DNA of 64,000 bases from Ruminococcaceae bacterium UBA7217 (GCA_002490425.1 DKTZ01000016.1:10667-74666); one strand, 5' to 3'; counted from the stretch's first letter, positions 50,258 through 59,911 are shown. Notes: generated from the sequence alone by a model not told the origin. Numbers and translations are program-made.

Positions 50258-51169
50258 CTAATCTGTTAATAAGCTTTCATATTTACGGACGTATTCCGAA
50301 AGCTCGGATTCTGTTAAACACTGCGTTAAACAGCCAACACCCGTAACGCATTTTCCGCCTGTAATATTTCCCATAAGAATACATTTACGGAAATCTTCAT
50401 CTCTGAAAAGCCCCGTAATAAAGCCCGATAAGAATGCGTCGCCTGCACCCGTTGCGTCAACGCAGGAAAACTCCTCGATTTCAGATACAACAAAATAATC
50501 GCCGTCAAAGCCTGCACAGCCGTCACGCCCCAATTTTACAATGGGCTTTTCAAAATAATCTCTCAGAAAATCAAGAGCTTTTTTATAATCTCTTGTTCCC
50601 GTTATTTTCTCTGTTTCGTCAATGTTGGGGGTGTAATAGTCGGCAATTTTTATGTAGTCGCGAAGTGTATCTACTGACATATCGTCCGAATAACCCGTGT
50701 CAAGCACCAAAACAGTGCCGTCTTTTTTAAGCTGTTCGTAAACAGGAAGTATTCTTTCCTGCATAGCGACAATTTTTGCACCCTTTAATACATCATAAAT
50801 CTTTTCGAGCTGTGCATCGCTGTATTTTTCCGTTCCTCCGTAGGACACAAAGGTTCTGTCTCTTTCGGTAATAATTGCCGAAGTAATGTTAAGCGGATAA
50901 TTTTCACTCTCAAACGGGACAAAATCCACACCATATTTTAAAAGCTCACCCTTTGCGAAATTCGAAAACATATCGTCCCCTAAAAATGTGCCGAGGCGTG
51001 CGGGAACACCGAGTCTTGAACAGTTTATCATAGTAGCAGGAAGTCCGCCACCCAAACAAACCTTAAAGTCCTTTGAATATATTTCTTCGCCCTCATTTGG
51101 AATTCTGGGCATACCTGCAAAAAGCAAATCACAGTTTAATTTTCCGAATGCTGCAACAAAATCCTTCAT
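50258..51169 (-). CDS. PfkB-family carbohydrate kinase
   Basis: The 303-residue ribokinase-like enzyme has GGGLPATMINCSRLG near residue 35, FLGDDMFSN near 60, and the ATP/anion-hole motif DATGAGDAFLSGF near 240 with the catalytic Asp. The ATG at 51169 overlaps the GH4 stop by four bases (ATGA) and has GGAGAG upstream; a GTG at 51175 is less likely. It would phosphorylate a sugar released by the glycosidases of the operon, perhaps a fructose-type sugar. The substrate is not determined. Confidence 0.88.
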   Translation of the reverse strand: MKDFVAAFGKLNCDLLFAGMPRIPNEGEEIYSKDFKVCLGGGLPATMINCSRLGVPARLGTFLGDDMFSNFAKGELLKYGVDFVPFESENYPLNITSAIITERDRTFVSYGGTEKYSDAQLEKIYDVLKGAKIVAMQERILPVYEQLKKDGTVLVLDTGYSDDMSVDTLRDYIKIADYYTPNIDETEKITGTRDYKKALDFLRDYFEKPIVKLGRDGCAGFDGDYFVVSEIEEFSCVDATGAGDAFLSGFITGLFRDEDFRKCILMGNITGGKCVTGVGCLTQCLTESELSEYVRKYESLLTD

Positions 51170-52533
51170 ATCCACTCTCCGAAATAATCTTTATTTAATT
51201 CCCCGTAGGAATTTACAAGCCGTTCCGCCGCCACTTTATTGCCCACAAGCGGGTGCACGGTCAGTGCGTCAACCGCTGCCGATTTGTCGTGAAGTCTAAT
51301 AGCCTTTGAGGAAAGACGCTCATATTCCTTAACAGCGGAAATCAGCACCTTATTCTCCTCCGAAACTACACGGGGAGCAATCGGCACTGCCTCACCGTTT
51401 TCTATTTTACAGGAAATTTCAACGGTGTCGGTTTCAAGAAGAAAATCCATAGCCCTGTTTTTATTGGGAACACAGGCTATAAACGGTTTTCCCGTATTGT
51501 TTTCGAGTGCGTCGATTATTCCGAGAGCTACGCCTGCATAACCGCCGTCATCTTCGGAGTAAATGTCAAATTTATACTGTTTATCACGCTTCTCACCCGT
51601 TTCGCTCGCCATATAGGAATTCTCACGCATACCGTAATAATGCTCAAAAATGCCGAGTGCTTTCGGAAAATCCTTTTCAACGTCAATACTTTTGAGCACC
51701 TTTGTCATTTCGCGGTTGATGTGTTCTATCTGCTCGCCTCTTGTTTCGGGCGCATTTAAAATGTTTTGGACGCTTTTTTCAGGTTCGTAAAAATAATAGA
51801 GATATTCATTTGGAATAAACTGCTTTTTCAGCAAATCCTCTTTCTTAAAATATCTTAAATCTGTTTTTTTATACGCTTCGTCGCTTTGGAGCAGTTTCGG
51901 CACAATATTTTCGCCGTTTGAAATTATCTCATTAAAAAACGACAGGTGATTAAGTCCGTAGCAGTAAGATTTTGACGAGCCGAGGGGAATTCCCAAAAAC
52001 TCCTCAAAGGAGCGAACCATTCCCGACGGTGCGTCGCAAATTCCGAAGGTAAAATCATAGCCCATATCACGAAGAGTCTGCGACACAACTCCTGCAGGAT
52101 TTGTAAAATTAAATACCTTGCAGTGAGGTTTGGCATATTTTTTAACGAGTTCGCAATACTGCGCTAAGGCCGGAATACTGCGCATTGCAAAGGAAAAGCC
52201 TGCCGCCCCCGTTGTTTCTTGCCCTAAATACCCTAAATCAAGGGCAATTCGCTCGTCACGGCAACGCATATTATCGCCGCCTGCACGGATAGTTGTTATT
52301 ACATAATCAGCTCCGCTTATTGCCTCTATCGGATCGCCTGTCAGTGAAAAATTCATATCTGAGGCAAGTCTTTTTGCGACTTCCGAAGCCATTTTACCGT
52401 AAATATTCAGCTTTTCGGGGTTGTTATCCATAAAAACAAGCTCATTTATATTTAACTCTTTTGCTCTGTTTGCAATGCTCTTGGAAAGGAACATTGAGCG
52501 GACTCCACCGCCGCCTATTACCGTGATTTTCAT
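51166..52533 (-). CDS. Family 4 glycoside hydrolase (NAD/metal dependent)
   Basis: The 455-residue protein starts at 52533 (MKITVIGGGG) with AAAGGAAAG. GH4 enzymes use NAD+ and Mn2+ to cleave, most often, 6-phospho-glucosides; some are alpha-galactosidases. The Rossmann motif is at 4-11, TTIRAGGD near 80, and the metal ligands fit Cys in GICDAP near 168 and His in GLNHLSFF near 197. NFTNPAG near 145 is also typical. The neighbours GH36 and a PfkB kinase suggest oligosaccharide use. No PTS gene is present, so a non-phosphorylated substrate is possible. Confidence 0.9.
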   Translation of the reverse strand: MKITVIGGGGVRSMFLSKSIANRAKELNINELVFMDNNPEKLNIYGKMASEVAKRLASDMNFSLTGDPIEAISGADYVITTIRAGGDNMRCRDERIALDLGYLGQETTGAAGFSFAMRSIPALAQYCELVKKYAKPHCKVFNFTNPAGVVSQTLRDMGYDFTFGICDAPSGMVRSFEEFLGIPLGSSKSYCYGLNHLSFFNEIISNGENIVPKLLQSDEAYKKTDLRYFKKEDLLKKQFIPNEYLYYFYEPEKSVQNILNAPETRGEQIEHINREMTKVLKSIDVEKDFPKALGIFEHYYGMRENSYMASETGEKRDKQYKFDIYSEDDGGYAGVALGIIDALENNTGKPFIACVPNKNRAMDFLLETDTVEISCKIENGEAVPIAPRVVSEENKVLISAVKEYERLSSKAIRLHDKSAAVDALTVHPLVGNKVAAERLVNSYGELNKDYFGEWI

Positions 52534-52555
52534 TTGCTTTCCTTTCAATGCGGTC

Positions 52556-54235
52556 TTACTGCATAACCTTGCCTATATTGCTGTTGCCGTTTTTAATATT
52601 GAATTTAAGCTGTTTTTCCTTACCGTTTTCGGTAAATTTAAGCAAGATAACGTCATGGCTTACATATTCAGCCAAAATTATTTTGTAATCCTTATTCTCA
52701 AAAAAGGACTTTAAATACCCGACGGTTGTTTCATCGTAATCGCCCACATTGTCGGACACAAAAAGCACATTTCCGCACACGGCATTTATTTTGCCGAGGA
52801 GCAGCTTTTGCTGTAATGTGAATTTAATATTTGTGTTTCTCAGGAAGAAAACATCGGGGTCGCAGACAAATGCTCTGCCGTCTAAATGACTGCGGAAAAT
52901 TGCGTTGTTGATTGCATTTTGACAGGAGGGAATTTCACAGTTTACACCGAGTTTATTGTAAAAGGGACCTGCAAAATCCTTATTTGCATCACAACCTATT
53001 CGGCATGCGTCAAAAATCCCCATACAAGCGCCAAGCGGCACGCCGCAGCCGAGAATCAGCCTGTCTCCCACAAGCTCTCTGAGCAAATCCACTGCGTCGC
53101 ACATAATTTCGCCTCTTGTTTTACCGTTTCGAGGCTGCATACACTGTGAATACAAGAAATCAAGCTTGACCATATCGTAACCCCAATCGTCCAAATATGT
53201 ATCAAACACCAGCTTCAGGTATTCTCTGAATTCATCATTGTAAATGTCAAAGGTATATGCTCCGCCCCAGCCTACACAGCCGAGAAGCGGTTTGCCCGTT
53301 TCATTGTCACGGATTACCCAGTCGGGGTGAGCCGCAAGAATTGCCGAGTTTTTCTGCGCATTAAAGGGAGCGAGCCAAATTCCTGCTTTATAACCCTTTT
53401 CATGGATTTTATCGGCAATAAATTTCATTCCGTTGGGGAATTTTTCAGAGTCAACCCTCAACCAATCACCGACAGCCGATTCATAGCCGTCATCAACCTG
53501 AAAAATATTAGTTTCTTCTTTTGCCCTGTCAATTCCGTTTAAATCACGCAATATTATCTGCTCGTTTATCTTCTGAAAATAATTATACCAAGAGGTGTAG
53601 CCTGCAAGGTGACTTATCTTTGGCTTTTTACAGCCGACAAAGTCAAAGAAATATTTATCCATTACAGTATCAAAGTCGCCGCTCATTACCGCTATGTCAA
53701 ATATTTCGTAAGTTTCTCCTGTTTTAAGCTCCAATCCCTCTATGTCCTTGTAAATCTTAAATGTACCTTCGTTCATATCCGCCTCAAATACGGTAAAGCC
53801 TTTTCGCTCAGACCTTGAGCCGTAAAGAGTGATTGCACGTTGTCCACGGTGTCTGAAATAGCAATATGTATATGAGTGGAAAATACCGGGAAGACCGTAA
53901 GAGGCAAATTTGTAATCGCCTGAAATGCCCGTTAAATCCTCAGTAAATTTTGAAATCTTACTGAGGGACATTACGCCCTTTAAAGCATCGGTTTTGCAAA
54001 ATTCCCTTGAAGTTGTCCACGCCTGATAGCCGTTTGCGTAGAACAAATCGTTAAAGCCGTATTCACGCTCTTCCGTCAGCGAAAGAGAACAGAAGGTTAA
54101 ATCCGTAAGCGCGGTAACCGTTCCGTGAATCTCCCCGTCAGTTTCGGTCAAATCGAATTTAAAATCTTCATTCTCCACACCGCTGTGACCGCTGCGTGCA
54201 CCGTTTTTAATAACCTCTGCGTAAAACTTATACAT
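52556..54235 (-). CDS. GH36-type alpha-galactosidase
   Basis: The 559-residue protein starts at 54235 (MYKFYAEVIKNGARSG) with GGGGTGGCATTC; the longer frame has no site. The TIM-barrel core (about 200-480) has FQVDDGYE near 245, the nucleophile Asp in MVKLDFLYS near 355, and an acid/base candidate Asp in CRIGCDAN near 410, the clan GH-D pattern. A beta domain forms the N-terminus. No signal peptide is seen, so it acts inside the cell on imported alpha-galactosides such as melibiose or raffinose. It is the first gene of the operon and has a promoter with an overlapping palindrome. Confidence 0.88.
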   Translation of the reverse strand: MYKFYAEVIKNGARSGHSGVENEDFKFDLTETDGEIHGTVTALTDLTFCSLSLTEEREYGFNDLFYANGYQAWTTSREFCKTDALKGVMSLSKISKFTEDLTGISGDYKFASYGLPGIFHSYTYCYFRHRGQRAITLYGSRSERKGFTVFEADMNEGTFKIYKDIEGLELKTGETYEIFDIAVMSGDFDTVMDKYFFDFVGCKKPKISHLAGYTSWYNYFQKINEQIILRDLNGIDRAKEETNIFQVDDGYESAVGDWLRVDSEKFPNGMKFIADKIHEKGYKAGIWLAPFNAQKNSAILAAHPDWVIRDNETGKPLLGCVGWGGAYTFDIYNDEFREYLKLVFDTYLDDWGYDMVKLDFLYSQCMQPRNGKTRGEIMCDAVDLLRELVGDRLILGCGVPLGACMGIFDACRIGCDANKDFAGPFYNKLGVNCEIPSCQNAINNAIFRSHLDGRAFVCDPDVFFLRNTNIKFTLQQKLLLGKINAVCGNVLFVSDNVGDYDETTVGYLKSFFENKDYKIILAEYVSHDVILLKFTENGKEKQLKFNIKNGNSNIGKVMQ

Positions 54236-54353
54236 GAATGCCACCCCTTTTTTAATTTTATGATTATATGATAAAAATTCATCTATGTCCGACGGTTTGC
54301 GTAAGGCAGATAAGGACGGACACAGAAATCTTTTAAAATAAACGTTCACATTT

Positions 54354-54382
54354 ATTTTATCATAGGGAAAACGTGTTTTCAA
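54354..54382 (-). promoter_or_regulatory. GH36 operon promoter with palindromic operator candidate
   Basis: On the minus strand TTGAAA (54377-54382) and TAAAAT (54354-54359) are 17 bases apart. The perfect palindrome GAAAACGTGTTTTC (54367-54380) overlaps the -35 box, which is a good place for a repressor. The sequence is not a standard CcpA site. Confidence 0.6.
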
Positions 54383-54384
54383 TA

Positions 54385-54406
54385 TAAAAAACAGGCTAAT
54401 CCTGTT
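54385..54406 (-). terminator. Terminator after cca
   Basis: On the minus strand AACAGG-ATTAG-CCTGTT is followed by TTTTTAT, ending the rsmA-cca transcript just before the GH36 promoter. Confidence 0.78.
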
Positions 54407-54492
54407 AAGACATCCATAGAACTGTCCGCTACGCCTTTCCCAAATACTGAAATAAAACTCACCTTGTATCGGGAGTTTTCGGTTAATATCTG

Positions 54493-55836
54493 CTATTTTA
54501 AAGATTCAGCAAAAGCAACTAACTCTTCTTTGCTGTTGAGGAGAGTGCCGTCAAGCACATTTTCGAGGAGCTGATTTAATACCTCTCCGATTTTTTTGCC
54601 CGAAAATCCTATTTTTTTTATGTCATTTCCGTCAATTTCAAGGTCTTTTAAGGTTAAACATTCATTTCCGTCGGCAAGGGTACAGATAAGCCTTTCGCAG
54701 TCGGAATAAAATGTTTCGCCGAGGAAATATTCGCTCTTTTGCGCCAAATTGTCGCACCGCCTGACCTCCAAGAGCTTTAAACTTAAATCTTTGCCGAATT
54801 TTGACACAATCCGTTTTACTCTTTTCTCAGAAACTGTTTTCATATCTTCACACATAAACGGAATGTCGTGGTATTTAATGAGCGTTAATATTTCGTCTTT
54901 CTCCGCATTTGAAAAACGTAGTTCAGTTAATATTTTTTCTGAAATTTCAAAGCTTTTCTGTGCGTGGCATTTAAAGTGCATTTCGCCCTTTTCGTCATAT
55001 TTTGCGGTCGAAGGCTTGCCTATGTCGTGAAGCAAAAGCGCCATTCTGATATTCGTGTCGTTTTTCGCACTTGCCATTGCCTTGACAGAGTGGGTATAAA
55101 CATCAAAAATGTGATGCCTGTTATGCTGATTAAAATCAAATTCACACTGAATTTCAGGGATACACTGTGCTATAACCTCACGGTATTTAAGCAAAATATT
55201 CTCTGCATTTTTACCGCAAATAAGCTTCATAAGCTCGTCACGCTTACGCTCGGCGGAAATATTTTTAAGCAATTCACGCTTGCCGAGAACTGCCTTTTCT
55301 GTATTTTCCTCAATTTCAAATCCCAAAACCGATGCAAACCGCACCGCACGCAAAATCCTTAAAGCATCCTCCGAAAATCTGTCCTCGGGGTTGCCGATTG
55401 CACGGATAATCTTATTTTCAATATCCTGTTTCCCGCCCACCTCGTCACGGATTTTCCCGTCAGCGGAAATGCCTATTCCGTTCATTGTGAAATCACGGCG
55501 CAAAACATCATCGGAAAAGCTCTTTGAAAATGCAACGTAATCGGGGTGTCGGTTGTCACCGTATTTGCTCTCGGTTCGGTATGTGGTTATTTCAATCGGT
55601 TCGCCGTCGATTAAAACGGTGACCGTGCCGTGGCGAACACCTGTGTCAATCACCCTGAAACGGCTAAAGACCCCTCGAACTTCATCGGGGGTCGCATTTG
55701 TTGTTATGTCCTTGTCACCGAGCGGCAAATCCATTAAATAATCACGGACGCTCCCGCCCACAAGGTAGGCTTCAAAGCCGCTTTTTTCAAGAGTATTTAA
55801 TGCAAAAACGGCGGAAGAGCCGAATTCTTCAAGCAT
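54493..55836 (-). CDS. cca: CCA tRNA nucleotidyltransferase with HD domain
   Basis: It adds or repairs the 3' CCA end of tRNA. The 447-residue protein has the class II nucleotidyltransferase signature LVGGSVRDYLM near residue 25 with catalytic Asp residues in DKDITTNA, a PolyA_pol RNA-binding part (about 170-240), and an HD domain with LLLHDIGKPS near 262, which in this group is a phosphohydrolase. Its start overlaps the TSCPD gene by eight bases. Confidence 0.94.
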   Translation of the reverse strand: MLEEFGSSAVFALNTLEKSGFEAYLVGGSVRDYLMDLPLGDKDITTNATPDEVRGVFSRFRVIDTGVRHGTVTVLIDGEPIEITTYRTESKYGDNRHPDYVAFSKSFSDDVLRRDFTMNGIGISADGKIRDEVGGKQDIENKIIRAIGNPEDRFSEDALRILRAVRFASVLGFEIEENTEKAVLGKRELLKNISAERKRDELMKLICGKNAENILLKYREVIAQCIPEIQCEFDFNQHNRHHIFDVYTHSVKAMASAKNDTNIRMALLLHDIGKPSTAKYDEKGEMHFKCHAQKSFEISEKILTELRFSNAEKDEILTLIKYHDIPFMCEDMKTVSEKRVKRIVSKFGKDLSLKLLEVRRCDNLAQKSEYFLGETFYSDCERLICTLADGNECLTLKDLEIDGNDIKKIGFSGKKIGEVLNQLLENVLDGTLLNSKEELVAFAESLK

Positions 55837-56080
55837 TTTTAAGCGCCTCTTTTAAAGCTGTTGCCAATTGGTCAGGGCAGGATGTGGACTTAAAGCCGCA
55901 CTTTGTTCCCTCAAGAGTTTTAATAATGTGTTCGGCATTTTGACCTTCGACAAGCTTTGAAATGCCTTTAAGATTGCCGTTACAACCGCCTACGAACGAA
56001 ACATTTTTAACAATTCCGTCCTCTAATTCAAAATTGATTTCTCTTGAGCAAGTGCCCTTTGTTTTGTAAGTGTATTTCAT
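55829..56080 (-). CDS. TSCPD-domain protein (TIGR03905 type)
   Basis: The 83-residue protein has the motif STSCPDQLATAL near residue 65 and further cysteines in GTCSRE, GGCNGN and TKCGF. These match the small TSCPD proteins found in Clostridia and related to the C-terminal part of vitamin B12-dependent ribonucleotide reductase. The four conserved cysteines could bind metal. It lies six bases after rsmA. Its role is unknown. Confidence 0.85.
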   Translation of the reverse strand: MKYTYKTKGTCSREINFELEDGIVKNVSFVGGCNGNLKGISKLVEGQNAEHIIKTLEGTKCGFKSTSCPDQLATALKEALKNA

Positions 56081-56086
56081 TGCGTT

Positions 56087-56965
56087 TTACCTCAATTTAT
56101 ATAATTCATTTGAAAGTGTGACAAGCTCTTCCATTGAGAGTGCCTCAGCACGTACCGATTCGGAAAGCTGCGCATTTTTAAGAGCGAGAGAAACAGTTTC
56201 CTTTGAAAGCCCCAATCCGTTTGAAAGGGAATTTAAAACTGTTTTTCTGCGCTGACCGAACGCCGCCTTAACCGTTTTAAAGAAAAACGGAGCATCTGAT
56301 ACGTCATATTCCGTTTTCGTTGTAAGGTCAAGGCAAATAACCGAGCTGTCAACCTTAGGGCTTGGCACAAACGATGTTCTCGGTACGTCGAAAACCTTTT
56401 GTGAATCGGCATAAAAATTCACTGCCGCCGTAACTGCGCCTGCCGCCCTTGAGCCGACTTTAGCCGTAAGGCGATCGCCTGCCTCTTTCTGCACCATAAC
56501 AATAATTTTTTTGATAGGCAGCTCTTCTTCCAAAAGGCGCATAATAACGGGCGAGGTGATGTAATACGGCAGGTTTGCACAGACTGCAACATCCATTCCG
56601 TCAAAATTTTCTTTTATAAGGGAATGAAGGTCGATTTTAAGAATATCGCCGTGCACAAGCGTTAAATTGTCGTACCCTGCAAGTGTTTCGTTGAGAATTG
56701 GGAAAAGTCCCTCGTCAAGCTCAACGCAGACAACCTTTTCCGCTTTTTCCAAAAGCTCTTTTGTAAGAACGCCCACGCCAGCGCCGATTTCGATAATTCC
56801 AACTCTTCTCTCCAAGCCTTCGACCGCCTTTTCTGCCATTCGGGGACAAACCGTGGGGTCTGTCAGGAAATTTTGACCCAGCGATTTTTTAAAGGTTACG
56901 CCGTGGCGGTTCATAACGCTTTTTATAACTGTTATATCGGTTAAACTGAATTTGAATTTATCCAA
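56087..56965 (-). CDS. rsmA: 16S rRNA dimethyladenosine transferase
   Basis: RsmA (KsgA) dimethylates A1518 and A1519 of 16S rRNA late in small-subunit assembly. The 292-residue protein has KSLGQNFLTDP near residue 24, the SAM loop EIGAGVGVLT near 58, and the catalytic NLPYYITSPVI near 130, all standard. Its start overlaps the aminotransferase end by eight bases, and it is followed by TSCPD and cca. Confidence 0.95.
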   Translation of the reverse strand: MDKFKFSLTDITVIKSVMNRHGVTFKKSLGQNFLTDPTVCPRMAEKAVEGLERRVGIIEIGAGVGVLTKELLEKAEKVVCVELDEGLFPILNETLAGYDNLTLVHGDILKIDLHSLIKENFDGMDVAVCANLPYYITSPVIMRLLEEELPIKKIIVMVQKEAGDRLTAKVGSRAAGAVTAAVNFYADSQKVFDVPRTSFVPSPKVDSSVICLDLTTKTEYDVSDAPFFFKTVKAAFGQRRKTVLNSLSNGLGLSKETVSLALKNAQLSESVRAEALSMEELVTLSNELYKLR

Positions 56966-58148
56966 TGAAGCTTTCCTTAACCTTTTCCAAAATGTCCATA
57001 CCTTTGACGATTTGCTCGTCGGACGGTGTAGAGAAATTCATTCTGAAGCAGTCCTCGGCATCGCCGGGGTTTACCGCAAACGCAGTGCCGGGAACGAGCG
57101 CCAATTTATTCTCAACGCATTTGCCCACAAACTCAAGCATTTTTACGTTTTCGGGGAGCTTACACCATACGAAAAGACCGCCTTCGGGACGGACAAACTC
57201 TACAAATCCGCCAAGTTTCTCTTCCGTTAAATTGCACATTAAATTAAGCTTTCTTCTGTAAATTGCACGGATTTTTTCAAGATGTGAGGGAAGGTCTGTT
57301 GTGCAAAGCCAATCATAGACAAGTATTTGGGAGAACATTGTTGAATGTGTATCCGCCGCCTGTTTGCCGACCGTCATCTTTGAAATAACCTCTTTAGGTG
57401 CGCAAACATAGCCGATACGAATTCCGGGGGCAAGCACCTTTGAGAACGAACCTGCATAGCAGACAATGCCTTCGGTGTCCATACTCTTGATTGACGGAAG
57501 CGCTTCACCCGTAACACGTGTGTCGCCGTAGGGGTCGTCCTCCAAAATCATAACGCCGTATTTTACTGCAAGCTCATAGAGCTTTTTGCGCTTTTGAAGG
57601 CTCATTGTAGCGCCCGACGGATTCTGGAAATTGGGAATTGTATAAATAAATTTAACTTTATCAGTTGTTTTAAGCGTTTCCTCAAGTGCGTCGGTGTTCA
57701 TTCCGTCCGCCTCAACCGGAACGCCTTTGAGTTTGCAGCCATATGAACGGAAGCAGTTAAGCGAACCGATAAATGACGGAGTTTCGCAGACAACCGTGTC
57801 ACCGAAATTGCAGAAAACCTTTGTCATTAAATCCATAATCTGCGTAGCTCCCGATGTTATAATAATATCGTCATTTTCCGTTCCGATATTCTTATCTGCT
57901 TTAAGGATTTCTCTGATTTTCTCACGAAGAGGGGCGTAGCCTTCTGTAATGCCGTACTGTAAAGCGAGTATAGGCTTGTCCGCAAAGATTTTCTGTGAAA
58001 TTTCACGAACCTCGTCTATTGGAAAAGCCTCTGAATCGGGGTTGCCCGCCGCAAACGGGATAACCGACGGGTCAGAGGTTGCCTTTAAAATCTCTCTGAT
58101 TGCCGAGGGCTTAAGAGATGAAATTCTTTCCGAAAAAATGTAATCCAT
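56958..58148 (-). CDS. PLP-dependent class I aminotransferase (2-aminoadipate/MocR-like)
   Basis: The 396-residue protein starts at 58148 (MDYIFSERISSLKPS); the longer frame from 58226 is hydrophobic and has no site. It reads as a fold-type I aminotransferase of the LysN/MocR catalytic type without a DNA-binding domain. FAAGNPDSEAFP is near residue 33, GATQIMDL near 100, NFQNPSG near 170, DDPYGD near 203, and the PLP lysine in GSFSKVLAPGIRIGY near 233. The substrate (2-aminoadipate, branched or aromatic amino acids) is not set. Confidence 0.88.
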   Translation of the reverse strand: MDYIFSERISSLKPSAIREILKATSDPSVIPFAAGNPDSEAFPIDEVREISQKIFADKPILALQYGITEGYAPLREKIREILKADKNIGTENDDIIITSGATQIMDLMTKVFCNFGDTVVCETPSFIGSLNCFRSYGCKLKGVPVEADGMNTDALEETLKTTDKVKFIYTIPNFQNPSGATMSLQKRKKLYELAVKYGVMILEDDPYGDTRVTGEALPSIKSMDTEGIVCYAGSFSKVLAPGIRIGYVCAPKEVISKMTVGKQAADTHSTMFSQILVYDWLCTTDLPSHLEKIRAIYRRKLNLMCNLTEEKLGGFVEFVRPEGGLFVWCKLPENVKMLEFVGKCVENKLALVPGTAFAVNPGDAEDCFRMNFSTPSDEQIVKGMDILEKVKESFIG

Positions 58149-58393
58149 ATTAAGCACATCCTTATAAAGATATATTATATAAAGCAAATACACAGTCATT
58201 TTAACACAAATATATTTTGTTTTCAAGTAATTGATGTCATTTACCGCCGCGGCTTATGTCGAAAAAAGTATAAAAATAAATACTGAACGGTGCTCATTAT
58301 TCAGTTGTAAAACAGACAGCAATATGGTAAAATTTATACAGTATTGCCGTTATCGGCAGCAAAAGCTTAATCCACATTTATTAAGGCGGTATT

Positions 58394-59272
58394 ATGAACA
58401 ACAAAATTACATCAAAATATTTAATATGCGAAGCCCCTGTTTGCGTCGGCTCTCCTACAAACGGCACTCAAAATGCTTACTCCTTATTAAAGCAAAACGG
58501 ACTCCCGCAGCTTTTAGGCGAAAAGGCTCTTTTCTGCGATTTTGAGGGGGAAAGAGAAGCCTTTGACGCAAAACCAAATAAAAAGCTTAAAGGGCTTTCC
58601 ACCGTTATGCTGATAAATAATCAGAACTACCGAAATATGCTAGGCGGAATCTTAAACGGGCTTGTTCCTGTGTGTTTGGGCGGCGACCATTCCCTTGCAA
58701 TGAGCAGTATTGCCGCACTTTCCGACACCGTGGGGCCTAACGACCTTGCAGTTATTTATGTTGACGGTCACACGGATATTAACACTGCCGAATCCTCACT
58801 TACGGGATATATTCACGGTATGCCCCTCGCTCAGGCTCTCGGTCTTTGCCCGAAGGAGCTTGACATCGGCGAGAATAAAATCCACCTTTACGGTGAAAAT
58901 CTTTATATTGTGGGCGCACGCAGTATTGACCCTGAGGAATATGCAATCTGTGAAAAACAGGGCGTTCACCTCTACACAGCAGATGATGTTAAAGTGCAGG
59001 GTGCGGATAAAATTTTGGATGAAATATTAAGTGACATCGGCGAAAAGAAAATCCATTTAAGCTTTGATGTTGACTCGATTGACGGCGCCGAATTTCCGTC
59101 AACGGGCTACGTTATGCCTAACGGACTTTCGTTTGACTGCGTTTACGGAATACTGAAAAAAATTATTGAACGGGGAATTTCTTCTTTGGACGTTGTTGAA
59201 TATAACCCCCTGCTTGATTCAGACGGCACTGACAGGGAAAAGCTATTCAAAATATTCGGTTTACTGAAATAA
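58394..59272 (+). CDS. Arginase/agmatinase-family ureohydrolase
   Basis: The 292-residue enzyme has the manganese ligands of the family: GGDHS near residue 97, the DAHTDIN equivalent DGHTDIN near 121, and SFDVDSID near 217. Glycine replaces the usual Ala in the second motif. The EAPVCVGSP start and HGMPLAQALG near 138 resemble arginases (substrate L-arginine to ornithine and urea) more than agmatinases. It has a GGCGG-type site and is monocistronic, divergent from the aminotransferase, with a terminator after it. Confidence 0.85.
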   Translation: MNNKITSKYLICEAPVCVGSPTNGTQNAYSLLKQNGLPQLLGEKALFCDFEGEREAFDAKPNKKLKGLSTVMLINNQNYRNMLGGILNGLVPVCLGGDHSLAMSSIAALSDTVGPNDLAVIYVDGHTDINTAESSLTGYIHGMPLAQALGLCPKELDIGENKIHLYGENLYIVGARSIDPEEYAICEKQGVHLYTADDVKVQGADKILDEILSDIGEKKIHLSFDVDSIDGAEFPSTGYVMPNGLSFDCVYGILKKIIERGISSLDVVEYNPLLDSDGTDREKLFKIFGLLK

Positions 59273-59292
59273 AATATATCTTTTGCGTAAGC

Positions 59293-59324
59293 AAAACGGG
59301 ACCCGTCAAACGAGTCCCGTTTTT
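59293..59324. terminator. Bidirectional terminator between arginase and the membrane protein gene
   Basis: AAAACGGGAC (59293-59302) and GTCCCGTTTT (59314-59323) pair, with A- and T-rich flanks on either side. Confidence 0.9.
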
Positions 59325-59337
59325 AATTTTCTGTTTA

Positions 59338-59898
59338 TTAAGCCGCCATTATAAGCTCGTAAATTTTCGGAACTGTAAGTCCTAAAAGATACGGATACAG
59401 GAAAGCAAAGCCTATTGATGTAAGCAGTGTTAAGCCGAAGCGTTCAAGCTGTGCACCCACATAAAATACCGCATAAAACGGAGCAACAAGCACCTTTAAA
59501 AGCTTGTTTGTATTTTTATTATACACATTTTCTTTCAGCATCAAAACATCTTCCATTTGCGGGAAAAGATTTGTCAAAAGTGCAATTCCAATATAAAGCA
59601 AGAACCAAAGAAGTACATTTTTGTAGCTTCCGAGATAAAGAACGGCAACTGCCCCCGAAGAAAGGAAGGTCAAGCCGAAAATCAGATTAAACATAAACGG
59701 GATAAAGCATAAATCAAAGCTCGCTCCCCGTCTTTTAACAAGCTCGTGCTCAGTGTGGGAAAGCATTTCGTCCGCACGAATTGTTCTTGCGTCATCAACA
59801 AGAATTTTACAGATTCGGCAGCTCATATGCTCAAAAAATGCATGCAGCATTGCGCCCGGCAGGGTAATAATTTTGACTATAACATATATAATTCTCAT
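59338..59898 (-). CDS. Multi-pass membrane protein with an H-x4-H motif
   Basis: The 186-residue protein has an N-terminal hydrophobic segment containing LPGAMLHAFFEHMSC (about residues 13-27), then a cytoplasmic charged stretch (about 35-58). Three further helices lie near 62-88, 92-110 and 155-180. The H-A-F-F-E-H piece recalls the metal-binding helix of membrane proteases (H-E-x2-H), but the Glu is displaced, so catalysis is doubtful. CRIC follows at 27-30. It has a GGAGGG site and starts 13 bases after the TPR protein gene. I do not recognise the family with certainty. Confidence 0.65.
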   Translation of the reverse strand: MRIIYVIVKIITLPGAMLHAFFEHMSCRICKILVDDARTIRADEMLSHTEHELVKRRGASFDLCFIPFMFNLIFGLTFLSSGAVAVLYLGSYKNVLLWFLLYIGIALLTNLFPQMEDVLMLKENVYNKNTNKLLKVLVAPFYAVFYVGAQLERFGLTLLTSIGFAFLYPYLLGLTVPKIYELIMAA

Positions 59899-59911
59899 TT
59901 TTACCCTCCCG

